A stretch of 64,000 nt of DNA from Rhodoferax lacus (GTDB lineage Bacteria > Pseudomonadota > Gammaproteobacteria > Burkholderiales > Burkholderiaceae_C). The stretch is from positions 682,001-746,000 of the forward strand of contig NZ_QFZK01000001.1 in the NCBI RefSeq assembly GCF_003415675.1, in the 5' to 3' direction. The translations under genes and the position numbers were made by a program. Within the stretch, counting starts at the first letter, position 1; every line of letters starts with the position of its first letter. Below, one piece after another: positions 57,633 through 64,000 of this stretch. The notes beneath the pieces are model-generated. The model was not told the origin of the DNA and ran no database searches. It saw only the letters and a program-made list of their open reading frames with translations.

Positions 57633-58616
57633 TCAACGGAAGTTGAACTGCGGCGTGGGGTTGGTGGCTGCCGGGTTGTTGGTGCCATGCACCTGGGTGT
57701 GGCAATTCATGCAGGAACGCCCCTGCGTCACATTGATCTTGCTCTTGCCCGTTGTGTTGGTATTGGTGCTTGTGTTGAGTGCGCTCTGTGCACCCGCCAG
57801 CTGGGGAATGAACCCGCCGTGTGGTGTGTGGCACTGGTGGCACAGGAAGGGCGGACGGGCCTTGAGCATGCTCTCCACCACGGTTCCGTGCGGGTTGTGG
57901 CAGTTGGAGCAGTCTTCGCTCACCGGCTCATGGTTGTGCACGAAGGGGCCGCGCTTTTCCATGTGGCAGGTGTAGCAGGTGTCCACCACGCTGTCGCGCT
58001 TCATCAGCTTGGGGCCCACCGAGCCGTGCGCATTGTGGCAATCCGAGCAGGTCATCTTGCCTTCGGGAATGGGGTGGTGCGAGGGCTTGTTGACCTGGGT
58101 GCGCTGCTCCTTGTGGCATGCAAAGCAGACTTCGGCCTGGGTTTGTTTGTCGCGCACCTTGTCGTGCCCGGTGTGCACTTCGTGGCAGGACGTACAGGCC
58201 ACATCACGCGCCTGGTGAACACTTCCTTCCCAATGGGAACGCTTGGCGTCCTTCTGGTGGCAGGACAGGCAGGCCTCATTGCGTTCAGCCACGGGCGTCA
58301 GGCTGCGCTTGCCAAAGGAACGGTCGGGTGCGGGTGGCTTGGCGCTGCCTTTGTAGCCCATGTGGGCGGCGCTGTCGCCGTGGCAACTGGTGCAACTGGG
58401 GGTGCGGGCATCGGCTCGCACACCATGGCGCGTCTTGCCAATCTTGAGCACTTCGGGGCTGTCGCCCTCGTCGTGGCAGGCGGTGCATTTGGCGTCGCCA
58501 TTGAGCACCAGGTCATCCGCAGCCATGGCTGCAGAGCCGCCCAGCAAGGCGCTGCCCAGCGCCGCGACCTGCATGGCCGTCAGCAGCCACTGCTTGATTC
58601 TTGTGAAATTTTTCAT
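57633..58616 (-). CDS. mtoA: DmsE/MtrA/MtoA-type periplasmic decaheme cytochrome c
   Basis: 327 residues. Signal peptide to about AMA|ADD (33), then ten CxxCH heme sites starting at 44, 75, 116, 141, 164, 190, 214, 236, 259 and 302, and many extra His for bis-His ligation. Length and heme count match MtrA, PioA and MtoA. Such proteins insert into the MtrB-type barrel and wire the periplasm to the cell surface. ATG 58616 with AGGGG upstream; 45 bases before the barrel gene. Symbol by analogy; direction of electron flow (Fe(II) oxidation or metal reduction) cannot be read from sequence. Confidence 0.92.
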   Translation of the reverse strand: MKNFTRIKQWLLTAMQVAALGSALLGGSAAMAADDLVLNGDAKCTACHDEGDSPEVLKIGKTRHGVRADARTPSCTSCHGDSAAHMGYKGSAKPPAPDRSFGKRSLTPVAERNEACLSCHQKDAKRSHWEGSVHQARDVACTSCHEVHTGHDKVRDKQTQAEVCFACHKEQRTQVNKPSHHPIPEGKMTCSDCHNAHGSVGPKLMKRDSVVDTCYTCHMEKRGPFVHNHEPVSEDCSNCHNPHGTVVESMLKARPPFLCHQCHTPHGGFIPQLAGAQSALNTSTNTNTTGKSKINVTQGRSCMNCHTQVHGTNNPAATNPTPQFNFR

Positions 58617-58681
58617 ATCTACCCCTGTTCTTTCAATGGAACGACTTGTTGTTTTGTTGCTGCAGCAGCCTGAAAGGAGCA

Positions 58682-58701
58682 GCGGCATTTCGGAATGCCG
58701 C
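58682..58701. other. Stem-loop between the cytochrome genes
   Basis: GCGGCATT-TCGG-AATGCCGC forms a perfect 8-pair stem in the 117-base gap between the monoheme and decaheme genes. No T-run follows on the minus strand. It may be an mRNA processing or stability element that sets the ratio of the two cytochromes. Confidence 0.5.
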
Positions 58702-58733
58702 GAGCGCCGGGCCTGCTGCCCGCATGGGCGAAC

Positions 58734-59105
58734 TTACTGCGCCAGAATCCAGTCGATCAGGTTCTTGATCGCCTTGGGGTCCTTGCTGTCGATGATCTTG
58801 TGCTCTTCTTCCGAGCCATCTTCCAACTTGACCTTGGGACCGGTGGTGATGTTCTTCAGGATCTTCTCTTCGCCTTCAGCCATCTTGCCCTTGTACTTGG
58901 CCGCTACTTTCTTGTAGGAAGGCCCTTTTTTGGTCTTGTCAACGGCATGGCACTTGGTGCAATCATTTTTCTTGGCCAGGGCCAGGGCGGCATCGGCATC
59001 CACTTCGGCTGCCAGCACGCCGGAAGAAATGCACAACAGGCCCATTGCCACGAGCGGTGCAAGCACTTTGAATGCCTTGGCAGGATTGGCGAAATTAGTT
59101 GTCAT
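58734..59105 (-). CDS. Small periplasmic monoheme cytochrome c (class I-like), no distal Met found
   Basis: 123 residues. Signal peptide ending near VLA|AEV (33), one heme site CTKCH (49-53), a Lys-rich GPSYKKVAAKYKG and a C-terminal helix AIKNLIDWILAQ as in cytochromes c551/c552. In that fold the sixth heme ligand is a Met after residue 90, but no Met occurs after residue 75; His102 (EDGSEEEHKII) is in the right region and may replace it. First gene of the cytochrome operon; AAGGAA precedes the ATG. Probably shuttles electrons between the decaheme protein and the inner membrane, a role comparable to MtoD. Confidence 0.88.
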   Translation of the reverse strand: MTTNFANPAKAFKVLAPLVAMGLLCISSGVLAAEVDADAALALAKKNDCTKCHAVDKTKKGPSYKKVAAKYKGKMAEGEEKILKNITTGPKVKLEDGSEEEHKIIDSKDPKAIKNLIDWILAQ

Positions 59106-59138
59106 GACGGATTCCTTCGGTGAAAAGTACTTTTTAGC

Positions 59139-59229
59139 GTTTACGAATGTTTACACATGAGCATTGTTGCTTTACGTGCAAGCCGTGGCTATAGGAACCC
59201 GACGAGAATAGGCATAGGAATATTCCTAT
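59139..59229. promoter_or_regulatory. Half-site cluster upstream of the cytochrome operon
   Basis: ATAGGAA at 59191-59197 and the 16-base palindrome ATAGGAATATTCCTAT at 59214-59229 have the same half-site, with starts 23 bases apart; AATAGG (59207-59212) is a partial copy. Nearer the gene, GTTTAC occurs twice (59139-59144, 59149-59154) with a 10-base period. All lie in the 165-base gap between the LuxR-type regulator and the cytochrome gene, where that regulator would be expected to act. Confidence 0.5.
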
Positions 59230-59270
59230 ATTCGAGATGCCGGACCAGCGCATGCCGGTCGGAGGGGAAG

Positions 59271-59915
59271 TCAGCGGTCGGTCAGACCGTGTTCGATGGC
59301 GTAGCGGACCATGTCCACCTGTGTAGACATGTTCATTTTTGCCAGAATGTGCGTTTTGTGTGTGCTGACTGTCTTGACGCTGAGTGACAGTTCCTCGGCG
59401 ATGGCCGTGAGGCCAAAGCCCCGCACGATGCGGCTGAAGACGTCAAACTCCCGGTCCGTCAGCAGGGTGTGCAAAGGCTTGTTGCTTTGCGTCTGGGGCG
59501 CGATGTCGCTGGCCAGCAGTTCGGCCACCTTGGGGCTGATGAAAATGCCGCCGGAGGCCACCTTGCGCATGGCAGGAAGCAGCCAGTCGGTATCGCCTTC
59601 CTTGGACAGGTAACCAGAGGCACCGGCGCGTATGGCCCGCACCGCGTACTGCTCCTCGTGGTGCATGCTGAAGATCAGGATGGGCAGTTTGGGCCGCTCG
59701 GCCTTGACCAGCTTGATCAGCTCCAGGCCGTTGCGCCCTGGCATGGATATGTCCAATACCAGCAGGCTCCAGTCCCGGGCCCGCACACGCTCCATCACGG
59801 CTATGCCGTTGGCAGCCTCGCCGGCCACCACCAGGTCATCGGTATCGGCCAAAATTTTGCGCAAGCCATCGCGGATGATGGCGTGGTCATCGGCAACCAA
59901 CACTTCCAGCTTCAT
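59271..59915 (-). CDS. LuxR/NarL-type response regulator of the EET cluster
   Basis: 214 residues. Receiver domain with DD (9-10), phosphorylation Asp55 in LLVLDISMPGRNG and Lys in GYLSKEGD; C-terminal LuxR HTH LTDREFDVFSRIVRGFGLTAIAEELSLSVKTVSTHKTHILAKM. Overlaps the kinase stop by ATGA (59912-59915). Most probable regulator of the cytochrome operon that starts 165 bases downstream on the same strand. Confidence 0.93.
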   Translation of the reverse strand: MKLEVLVADDHAIIRDGLRKILADTDDLVVAGEAANGIAVMERVRARDWSLLVLDISMPGRNGLELIKLVKAERPKLPILIFSMHHEEQYAVRAIRAGASGYLSKEGDTDWLLPAMRKVASGGIFISPKVAELLASDIAPQTQSNKPLHTLLTDREFDVFSRIVRGFGLTAIAEELSLSVKTVSTHKTHILAKMNMSTQVDMVRYAIEHGLTDR

Positions 59916-61945
59916 TCTGTTTCCTCTGTTTCCCGCAGGGCTGCCAGTGGCACGGACATGGAAATGGTGGTCCCCTCGCCCGCCTGGCTGACGATATCAA
60001 AGACACCGCCAACGGCCGTGCAACGCTCCCGCATACCCACCAGCCCGACTCCACCCTGGCGGGACGCGCTGTCAAACCCTACTCCGTTGTCCTGAATTTT
60101 CAGGACCACCATGCCATCGATTTCGGTCAGGGAGATGCTCACCTGCGTGCCCTGGGCATGGCGCACCACATTGGTCAGCGCCTCCTGGACAATACGGAAC
60201 AACGCCGTGGCCAATTCATTGTCCTTGATCAGGGCGCCCGCCTGCAGGTCCAGCGTCACCTCCAGGCCGCTGTGGCGGGTAAATTCGCGCGTTTGCCAGG
60301 TCAGTGCCTCGGCAAAGTCCCGGTCATCCAACACACGGGGACGCAGCTCGGCTGCAATGCGGCGCACCGAGGCAATCGCCCCGTCCAGCTGGTAGCGCAT
60401 GTCATCTACATTTTGGGCTGCCGTCTCACGCCCGTCCTTGATGCGGTTGCCCAGCCAGGACAGGCTGAGCTTCAGGCCGGTGAGCTGCTGACCGAGGTCA
60501 TCATGCAGCTCGCGGGAGATGCGGGTGCGCTCCTGTTCGCGCACCTGGGTGAGCGAATTGGAGAGCTCCCGCAGTTGGCGGTTGGCCTCGCGCAGGCCCT
60601 GCTCGGCCTTGTGCTTCTCGGTGGCGTCACGCAAAACGGCCGTCAGTTGCAGGTGGCCGTCCACCACCGATTTGGAGAATGTCGATTCAATCGGAAACAC
60701 GGTGCCGTCAGCCCGCAAACCCACGATGTTGCGGGTGGGCACCACCGTACGGGGCAGGTCATGGTCGGGGCCCGTAAACTGCTGCATATGACCTTCGTGC
60801 ACGCGGCGCAGGTTGGCCGGGATCAAGATGTCCAGCGGACGGCCCAGGGTGTCCTTGGCCAGGCGCCCGAACATCAGCTCGGCTGCAGGATTGAACAGCA
60901 GAATGACCATGCGCTCGTCCACCGCAACGATGGCGTCCATCACCGAGTCCACCGTGTGCTGGTAGCGGTCATTGGCGGAATTGAGCGCCTCCGTCAGGGC
61001 CTCCTTGCGCTGCAGCTTGCTGATCAGGTAAACGGATACCATGGCTGTAAACACGCTCACCAGCAGAACGCCCACGGCCACGGGAATGGCAGTTTCCCGC
61101 CAGGGCTGCAGGCTCTGCTCCTCCACATCCGTGACAGCCAACAGCAGTGGAAAGTTCGCCAGCCTGCCCACAACCAGCTTCTCGTTGCCACCGGACGCAT
61201 TGCGCTGACTCAGGATGCTTATTTCGTTGGGCTTGCCAGGCACTGTATTGCCCTGAAACTCCGGAGCCACACGGCCCATGGCGTCTTCCCGGTGCGGCAG
61301 ACTGGCCACCAGGGTACCGTCAGACATATAGACGCTGACAGGCCGCGCGTAGTCCAGTTGCACACCGTTAAAGCTTTTTTCCAAATCGGCAATGCTGATG
61401 GCAGCAACCGCCACCCCCATGAAGCTGCCGTCTTTGGCGGACAACCGGCGCGCGAGGTACAGCGTCCAGCTGTTGTCGATGCGGTTGCGAACCGGCTTGT
61501 CTAAATAGGCGATATCGGGCCGGCCCTCGGCAAACACCTTGAAATACGCACGATCCGCCAGCGACAGGTCGGCAATGACTTGCTCGCGCGAGGAATTGAC
61601 CAGCATCCCGTTCTCATCCACCAAAAAAATGGAACTCAGGTTTTTCAGCCCCGACACGCGGGCATTGAGCAGCAGCCGAACCAGCCTGCTGTCCAGTGGA
61701 AGCTGCCGCCCGAAGGGCGATGCCAGGCGCTCCTGCACGCCCTGCAACACCAGGTCCGCACTGGTGAAGTTCTTCTCCGTCTGCTCCATGAGCATCTGGG
61801 CCAGGCTTTGTGTCTCCTGCTGTGAATGCTGCAACTCACGCGCACGCAAGCTCAGCAGCAAGGAGGCGGCCGACAGCACGATCGCGGTGATCGTGATGGT
61901 GGCCAGAATGGCTACCGACCTGACGGGTCTTACCTGAAGGGACAT
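59912..61945 (-). CDS. Sensor histidine kinase with periplasmic sensor, PAS and HisKA_3
   Basis: 677 residues. First membrane segment about 12-34, periplasmic double-Cache-like domain (about 40-285; FLVDENGMLVNSSRE and RAYFKVFAEG), second segment about 288-312, PAS domain (about 325-450; DSVMDAIVAVDERMVILLFNPAAELMFG), then HisKA_3 with RISRELHDDLGQQL (His481) and an ATPase domain with DNGVGFD and GGVGLVGMRER. NarX/DegS-like kinase that pairs with the LuxR regulator. Ligand unknown; a redox or metal-related cue is inference from context. Confidence 0.92.
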   Translation of the reverse strand: MSLQVRPVRSVAILATITITAIVLSAASLLLSLRARELQHSQQETQSLAQMLMEQTEKNFTSADLVLQGVQERLASPFGRQLPLDSRLVRLLLNARVSGLKNLSSIFLVDENGMLVNSSREQVIADLSLADRAYFKVFAEGRPDIAYLDKPVRNRIDNSWTLYLARRLSAKDGSFMGVAVAAISIADLEKSFNGVQLDYARPVSVYMSDGTLVASLPHREDAMGRVAPEFQGNTVPGKPNEISILSQRNASGGNEKLVVGRLANFPLLLAVTDVEEQSLQPWRETAIPVAVGVLLVSVFTAMVSVYLISKLQRKEALTEALNSANDRYQHTVDSVMDAIVAVDERMVILLFNPAAELMFGRLAKDTLGRPLDILIPANLRRVHEGHMQQFTGPDHDLPRTVVPTRNIVGLRADGTVFPIESTFSKSVVDGHLQLTAVLRDATEKHKAEQGLREANRQLRELSNSLTQVREQERTRISRELHDDLGQQLTGLKLSLSWLGNRIKDGRETAAQNVDDMRYQLDGAIASVRRIAAELRPRVLDDRDFAEALTWQTREFTRHSGLEVTLDLQAGALIKDNELATALFRIVQEALTNVVRHAQGTQVSISLTEIDGMVVLKIQDNGVGFDSASRQGGVGLVGMRERCTAVGGVFDIVSQAGEGTTISMSVPLAALRETEETE

Positions 61946-61960
61946 GGTTGGCTGGCCTGC

Positions 61961-62488
61961 TTATTTTTTGGCTGGCAGGCGGCTGCCAATCCAGCGGGCC
62001 GCTTCGGCATCATCCCATTCGCGGGCACCAGAATATTTCGCCAGCACCCGCCCATTGGCGTCCACCAGGATGGTCAGCGGCAGGCGCTCGGCGCCCAGCA
62101 TGTTCTCCAACTCCAGCGCACGGTCGATGTAATGGTTCAAGGTGGCATTGGCCTGCTGCAAATAGCGCTTGGCTGCGGGCTCGCTGTCGTCGGTGGAAAT
62201 ACCGATCACCGTGAAGCGCTTGCCCTCCTCGCGCCAGGCCAGGCGCTCCAGCGAACCCATCTCCTGGCGGCAGGGGCCGCACCAACTGGCCCACACATTG
62301 ATCAACAGCGGCTTGCCACGGTACTGCGACAGCAGGCGGTCCGGGCCATTGAGCCCGCGCATTTTGGCCTCGCGCAGGGTGGCGCCGGGCTCAACCTCAC
62401 CTGGCGTTTTGGCCCACGCCCCTTGCACTTGCAGAAGTACAAGCACCCAGAGCGTGGCAAGCAGCAGCCCAATACGTTTTCTTTGCAT
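61961..62488 (-). CDS. TlpA-like periplasmic thioredoxin
   Basis: 175 residues. Signal peptide GLLLATLWVLVLLQVQGAWA (end about 26), thioredoxin fold with WASWCGPCRQE (Cys70, Cys73) and cis-Pro in ERLPLTILVDANG. TlpA/ResA relatives reduce disulfides, for example in apocytochrome c before heme attachment. It starts the tlpA-kinase-regulator run (15-base gap to the kinase). A helper role for the multi-heme proteins is inference. Confidence 0.87.
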   Translation of the reverse strand: MQRKRIGLLLATLWVLVLLQVQGAWAKTPGEVEPGATLREAKMRGLNGPDRLLSQYRGKPLLINVWASWCGPCRQEMGSLERLAWREEGKRFTVIGISTDDSEPAAKRYLQQANATLNHYIDRALELENMLGAERLPLTILVDANGRVLAKYSGAREWDDAEAARWIGSRLPAKK

Positions 62489-62510
62489 AGGGCTTGAACA
62501 TAGCAGATGC

Positions 62511-63149
62511 TCAGATCAGCGGCACACCGGTCTTGCTTTGCAGCAGTTCCAGCGTCACGTCGGGCGCCAGTTCCACCACCTTCAGGCCTTGGGGCGTCAC
62601 GTCCATCACGGCCAGGTCGGTGATGATGCGGTCCACCACGCCCACGCCGGTGAGCGGCAGGGTGCAGTGGGGAAGAATCTTCAGATCCTCGGTGCCGTCT
62701 TTTTTCTTGGCCACGTGTTCCATCAGCACGATCACGCGCTTCACACCGGCCACCAGGTCCATGGCGCCGCCCATGCCCTTGACCATCTTGCCCGGGATCA
62801 TCCAGTTGGCCAGGTCGCCCTGGGCGCTGACCTGCATGGCACCCAGAATGCTCAGGTTGATCTTGCCGCCGCGGATCATGGCAAAGCTCTCGTGGCTGCC
62901 AAAGATGCTGGAGCCCGGCAGCGTGGTCACCGTCTGCTTGCCGGCGTTGATCAGGTCGGCATCCACTTTGTCATCGGTCGGAAAGGGGCCAATGCCCAGC
63001 ATGCCGTTTTCGGACTGCAGCCAGACTTCCTTGGTGGTGGGCACATGGTTGGCCACCAGGGTGGGAATGCCGATGCCGAGGTTCACATAGAAACCGTCTT
63101 CCAGCTCTTGCGCCGCACGTGCGGCCATTTGGTCTTGATTCCAGCCCAT
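62511..63149 (-). CDS. scoB: 3-oxoacid CoA-transferase subunit B
   Basis: 212 residues. Catalytic Glu47 in [12 protein letters not shown] and [20 protein letters not shown] motif ([28 protein letters not shown]). With subunit A moves CoA from succinyl-CoA to a 3-oxoacid such as acetoacetate or 3-oxoadipate. ATG 63149 preferred over TTG 63155; two bases after the subunit A stop. Downstream tlpA starts 22 bases later, but functional linkage is not expected. Confidence 0.93.
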   Translation of the reverse strand: MGWNQDQMAARAAQELEDGFYVNLGIGIPTLVANHVPTTKEVWLQSENGMLGIGPFPTDDKVDADLINAGKQTVTTLPGSSIFGSHESFAMIRGGKINLSILGAMQVSAQGDLANWMIPGKMVKGMGGAMDLVAGVKRVIVLMEHVAKKKDGTEDLKILPHCTLPLTGVGVVDRIITDLAVMDVTPQGLKVVELAPDVTLELLQSKTGVPLI

Positions 63150-63151
63150 GG

Positions 63152-63859
63152 TCAAACTCCTGCTTTTTCGGTGATGGTTCTCTTCTCGATGCGCTTTTCC
63201 GGGTTGGCGTTGAGCACAATGCGGTGCACATAAATGCCGGGCAGGTGCACCGAGTCGGGCTCCATGCTGCCGGTCTCCACAATCTCTTCGACTTCCACCA
63301 CGGTGATCTTGCCGGCCATGGCCACGGCCGGATTGAAGTTGCGCGCGGTAAAGCGGAACTGCAGATTGCCCGACTTGTCGGCGCGGTGCGCCTTGACCAG
63401 GGACACCTCAGGCAGCAGTGCACGTTCCATGACATAGGTCTCGCCATCAAACTCGCGCAGTTCCTTGCCCTCGGCCACCAAAGTGCCCACACCGGTCTTG
63501 GTAAAGAAGGCGGGGATGCCAGCGCCACCGGCACGCAGCTTCTCGGCCAGCGTGCCCTGGGGCGTGAACTCCAGCGCCAGCTCACCGGCCAGGTACTGGC
63601 GCTCGAACTCTTTGTTTTCGCCCACGTAGCTGGAGATCATCTTCTTGATCTGGCGGGTCTCCAACAGCTTGCCCAGGCCGAATCCGTCGACACCGGCGTT
63701 GTTGGAAATCACGGTCAGGTCTTTGACGCCGGTGTCCTTGAGCGCATCGATCAGCGCCTCGGGAATGCCGCACAAACCAAAACCGCCAACGGCCATGAGC
63801 TGGCCGTCCTGCACGATGCCTTCAAGCGCGGCTGCCGCGCTGGGGTAAATCTTGTTCAC
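63152..63859 (-). CDS. scoA: 3-oxoacid CoA-transferase subunit A
   Basis: 235 residues. Family I CoA-transferase motif [22 protein letters not shown] near the N-terminus, [15 protein letters not shown], and [18 protein letters not shown] 63859 chosen: AGGAGG stands 8 bases upstream and the protein then begins [14 protein letters not shown]; an ATG at 63910 would translate the palindromic operator. Confidence 0.92.
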   Translation of the reverse strand: MNKIYPSAAAALEGIVQDGQLMAVGGFGLCGIPEALIDALKDTGVKDLTVISNNAGVDGFGLGKLLETRQIKKMISSYVGENKEFERQYLAGELALEFTPQGTLAEKLRAGGAGIPAFFTKTGVGTLVAEGKELREFDGETYVMERALLPEVSLVKAHRADKSGNLQFRFTARNFNPAVAMAGKITVVEVEEIVETGSMEPDSVHLPGIYVHRIVLNANPEKRIEKRTITEKAGV

Positions 63860-63895
63860 TGCACTGTCCTCCTGTATGGGCGAAGCCCTTACGAT

Positions 63896-63917
63896 ACTAC
63901 GTAACCGCATACGTAGT
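63896..63917. promoter_or_regulatory. Operator-like palindrome upstream of scoA
   Basis: ACTACGTA-ACCGCA-TACGTAGT is a perfect 8-6-8 inverted repeat, with a further TCGTAGA at 63921-63927. It lies between scoA and a divergent gene that begins at 63983, fitting control by that gene's product if it is a regulator. Confidence 0.6.
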
Positions 63918-63982
63918 TTTTCGTAGAGTCCAACCCTTGCCTGCCTTCAAACCTTGCCCTAAACCTTGCCCGCCCGCACACC

Positions 63983-64000
63983 ATGGACACTGATTACCGC
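63983..64000 (+). CDS. Start of a divergent gene, cut by the window end
   Basis: ATG at 63983 opens a frame (MDTDYR) that runs off the window. Only six codons are visible, so its identity is unknown. Divergent position next to scoAB and the palindrome suggests a transcriptional regulator. Confidence 0.35.

Overview
The window reads as chromosomal DNA of a betaproteobacterium of the order Burkholderiales, most likely family Comamonadaceae and Rhodoferax-like. This is inferred from protein style, high GC, tightly packed operons and gene neighbourhoods, not from a marker gene. There is no rRNA, tRNA, CRISPR array, complete insertion sequence or prophage that I can support. Nearly all of it is housekeeping and physiological sequence. 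The notable exception is an extracellular-electron-transfer (EET) block near the right end.

Layout. 1-7.0 kb (+): the riboflavin genes ribD (partial), ribE, a ribBA whose cyclohydrolase half is degenerate, and ribH, followed by nusB, a class I/II aminotransferase and tolQ-tolR-tolA. 7.0-9.6 kb (-): the ferrous iron importer feoA-feoB plus a small Cys-rich membrane protein, behind a Fur-box-like palindrome. 9.6-13.9 kb (-): dnaE and a ParE-type toxin/antitoxin pair. 14-21 kb: trhO (+), then a minor-pilin operon fimT-pilV-pilW-pilX-pilY1-pilE (-). 21-24.7 kb: flavodoxin, pirin and LysR genes and an FAD oxidoreductase. 24.7-29.7 kb (+): gluQRS, trmB, an RluA-type pseudouridine synthase and dinG. 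29.7-32.8 kb: a HepT/MntA pair, an adenosine-kinase-like gene, fpr and a thioredoxin-like gene. 32.8-35.7 kb: a five-EF-hand protein divergent from an OmpR/EnvZ-type pair. 35.8-39.4 kb (-): alaS and a LysR gene. 39.6-46.9 kb (+): a putrescine-type ABC transporter (ydcSTUV-like) with two aldehyde dehydrogenases (patD-like, gabD-like). 47.3-52.2 kb (+): marR, an outer-membrane factor and emrAB. 52.3-55.1 kb (+): an EAL protein translationally coupled to a metallophosphoesterase.

55.2-62.5 kb (-) is the most interesting part. It carries a periplasmic TlpA-like thioredoxin, a sensor kinase with a periplasmic sensor and a PAS domain, a LuxR-type regulator, a monoheme cytochrome c, a DmsE/MtrA-type decaheme cytochrome c and an MtrB/PioB-type outer-membrane barrel. 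Together these look like an Mto/Pio/Mtr conduit carrying electrons across the outer membrane, with its own regulator pair and possibly its own thiol-reduction helper. No surface decaheme protein or inner-membrane quinol cytochrome lies next to it, so the set resembles iron-oxidation (MtoAB/PioAB) clusters more than the complete MtrCAB-CymA set; direction of flow is inference. scoA-scoB (3-oxoacid CoA-transferase) and the first codons of a divergent gene close the window.

Non-coding structure worth noting: a long perfect inverted repeat between ribD and ribE, two copies of a ~75-80 bp dispersed repeat (one in frame inside dinG, one between the putrescine binding-protein and ATPase genes), shared TCCCG-CGGGA palindromes, and a half-site cluster upstream of the EET cytochromes.
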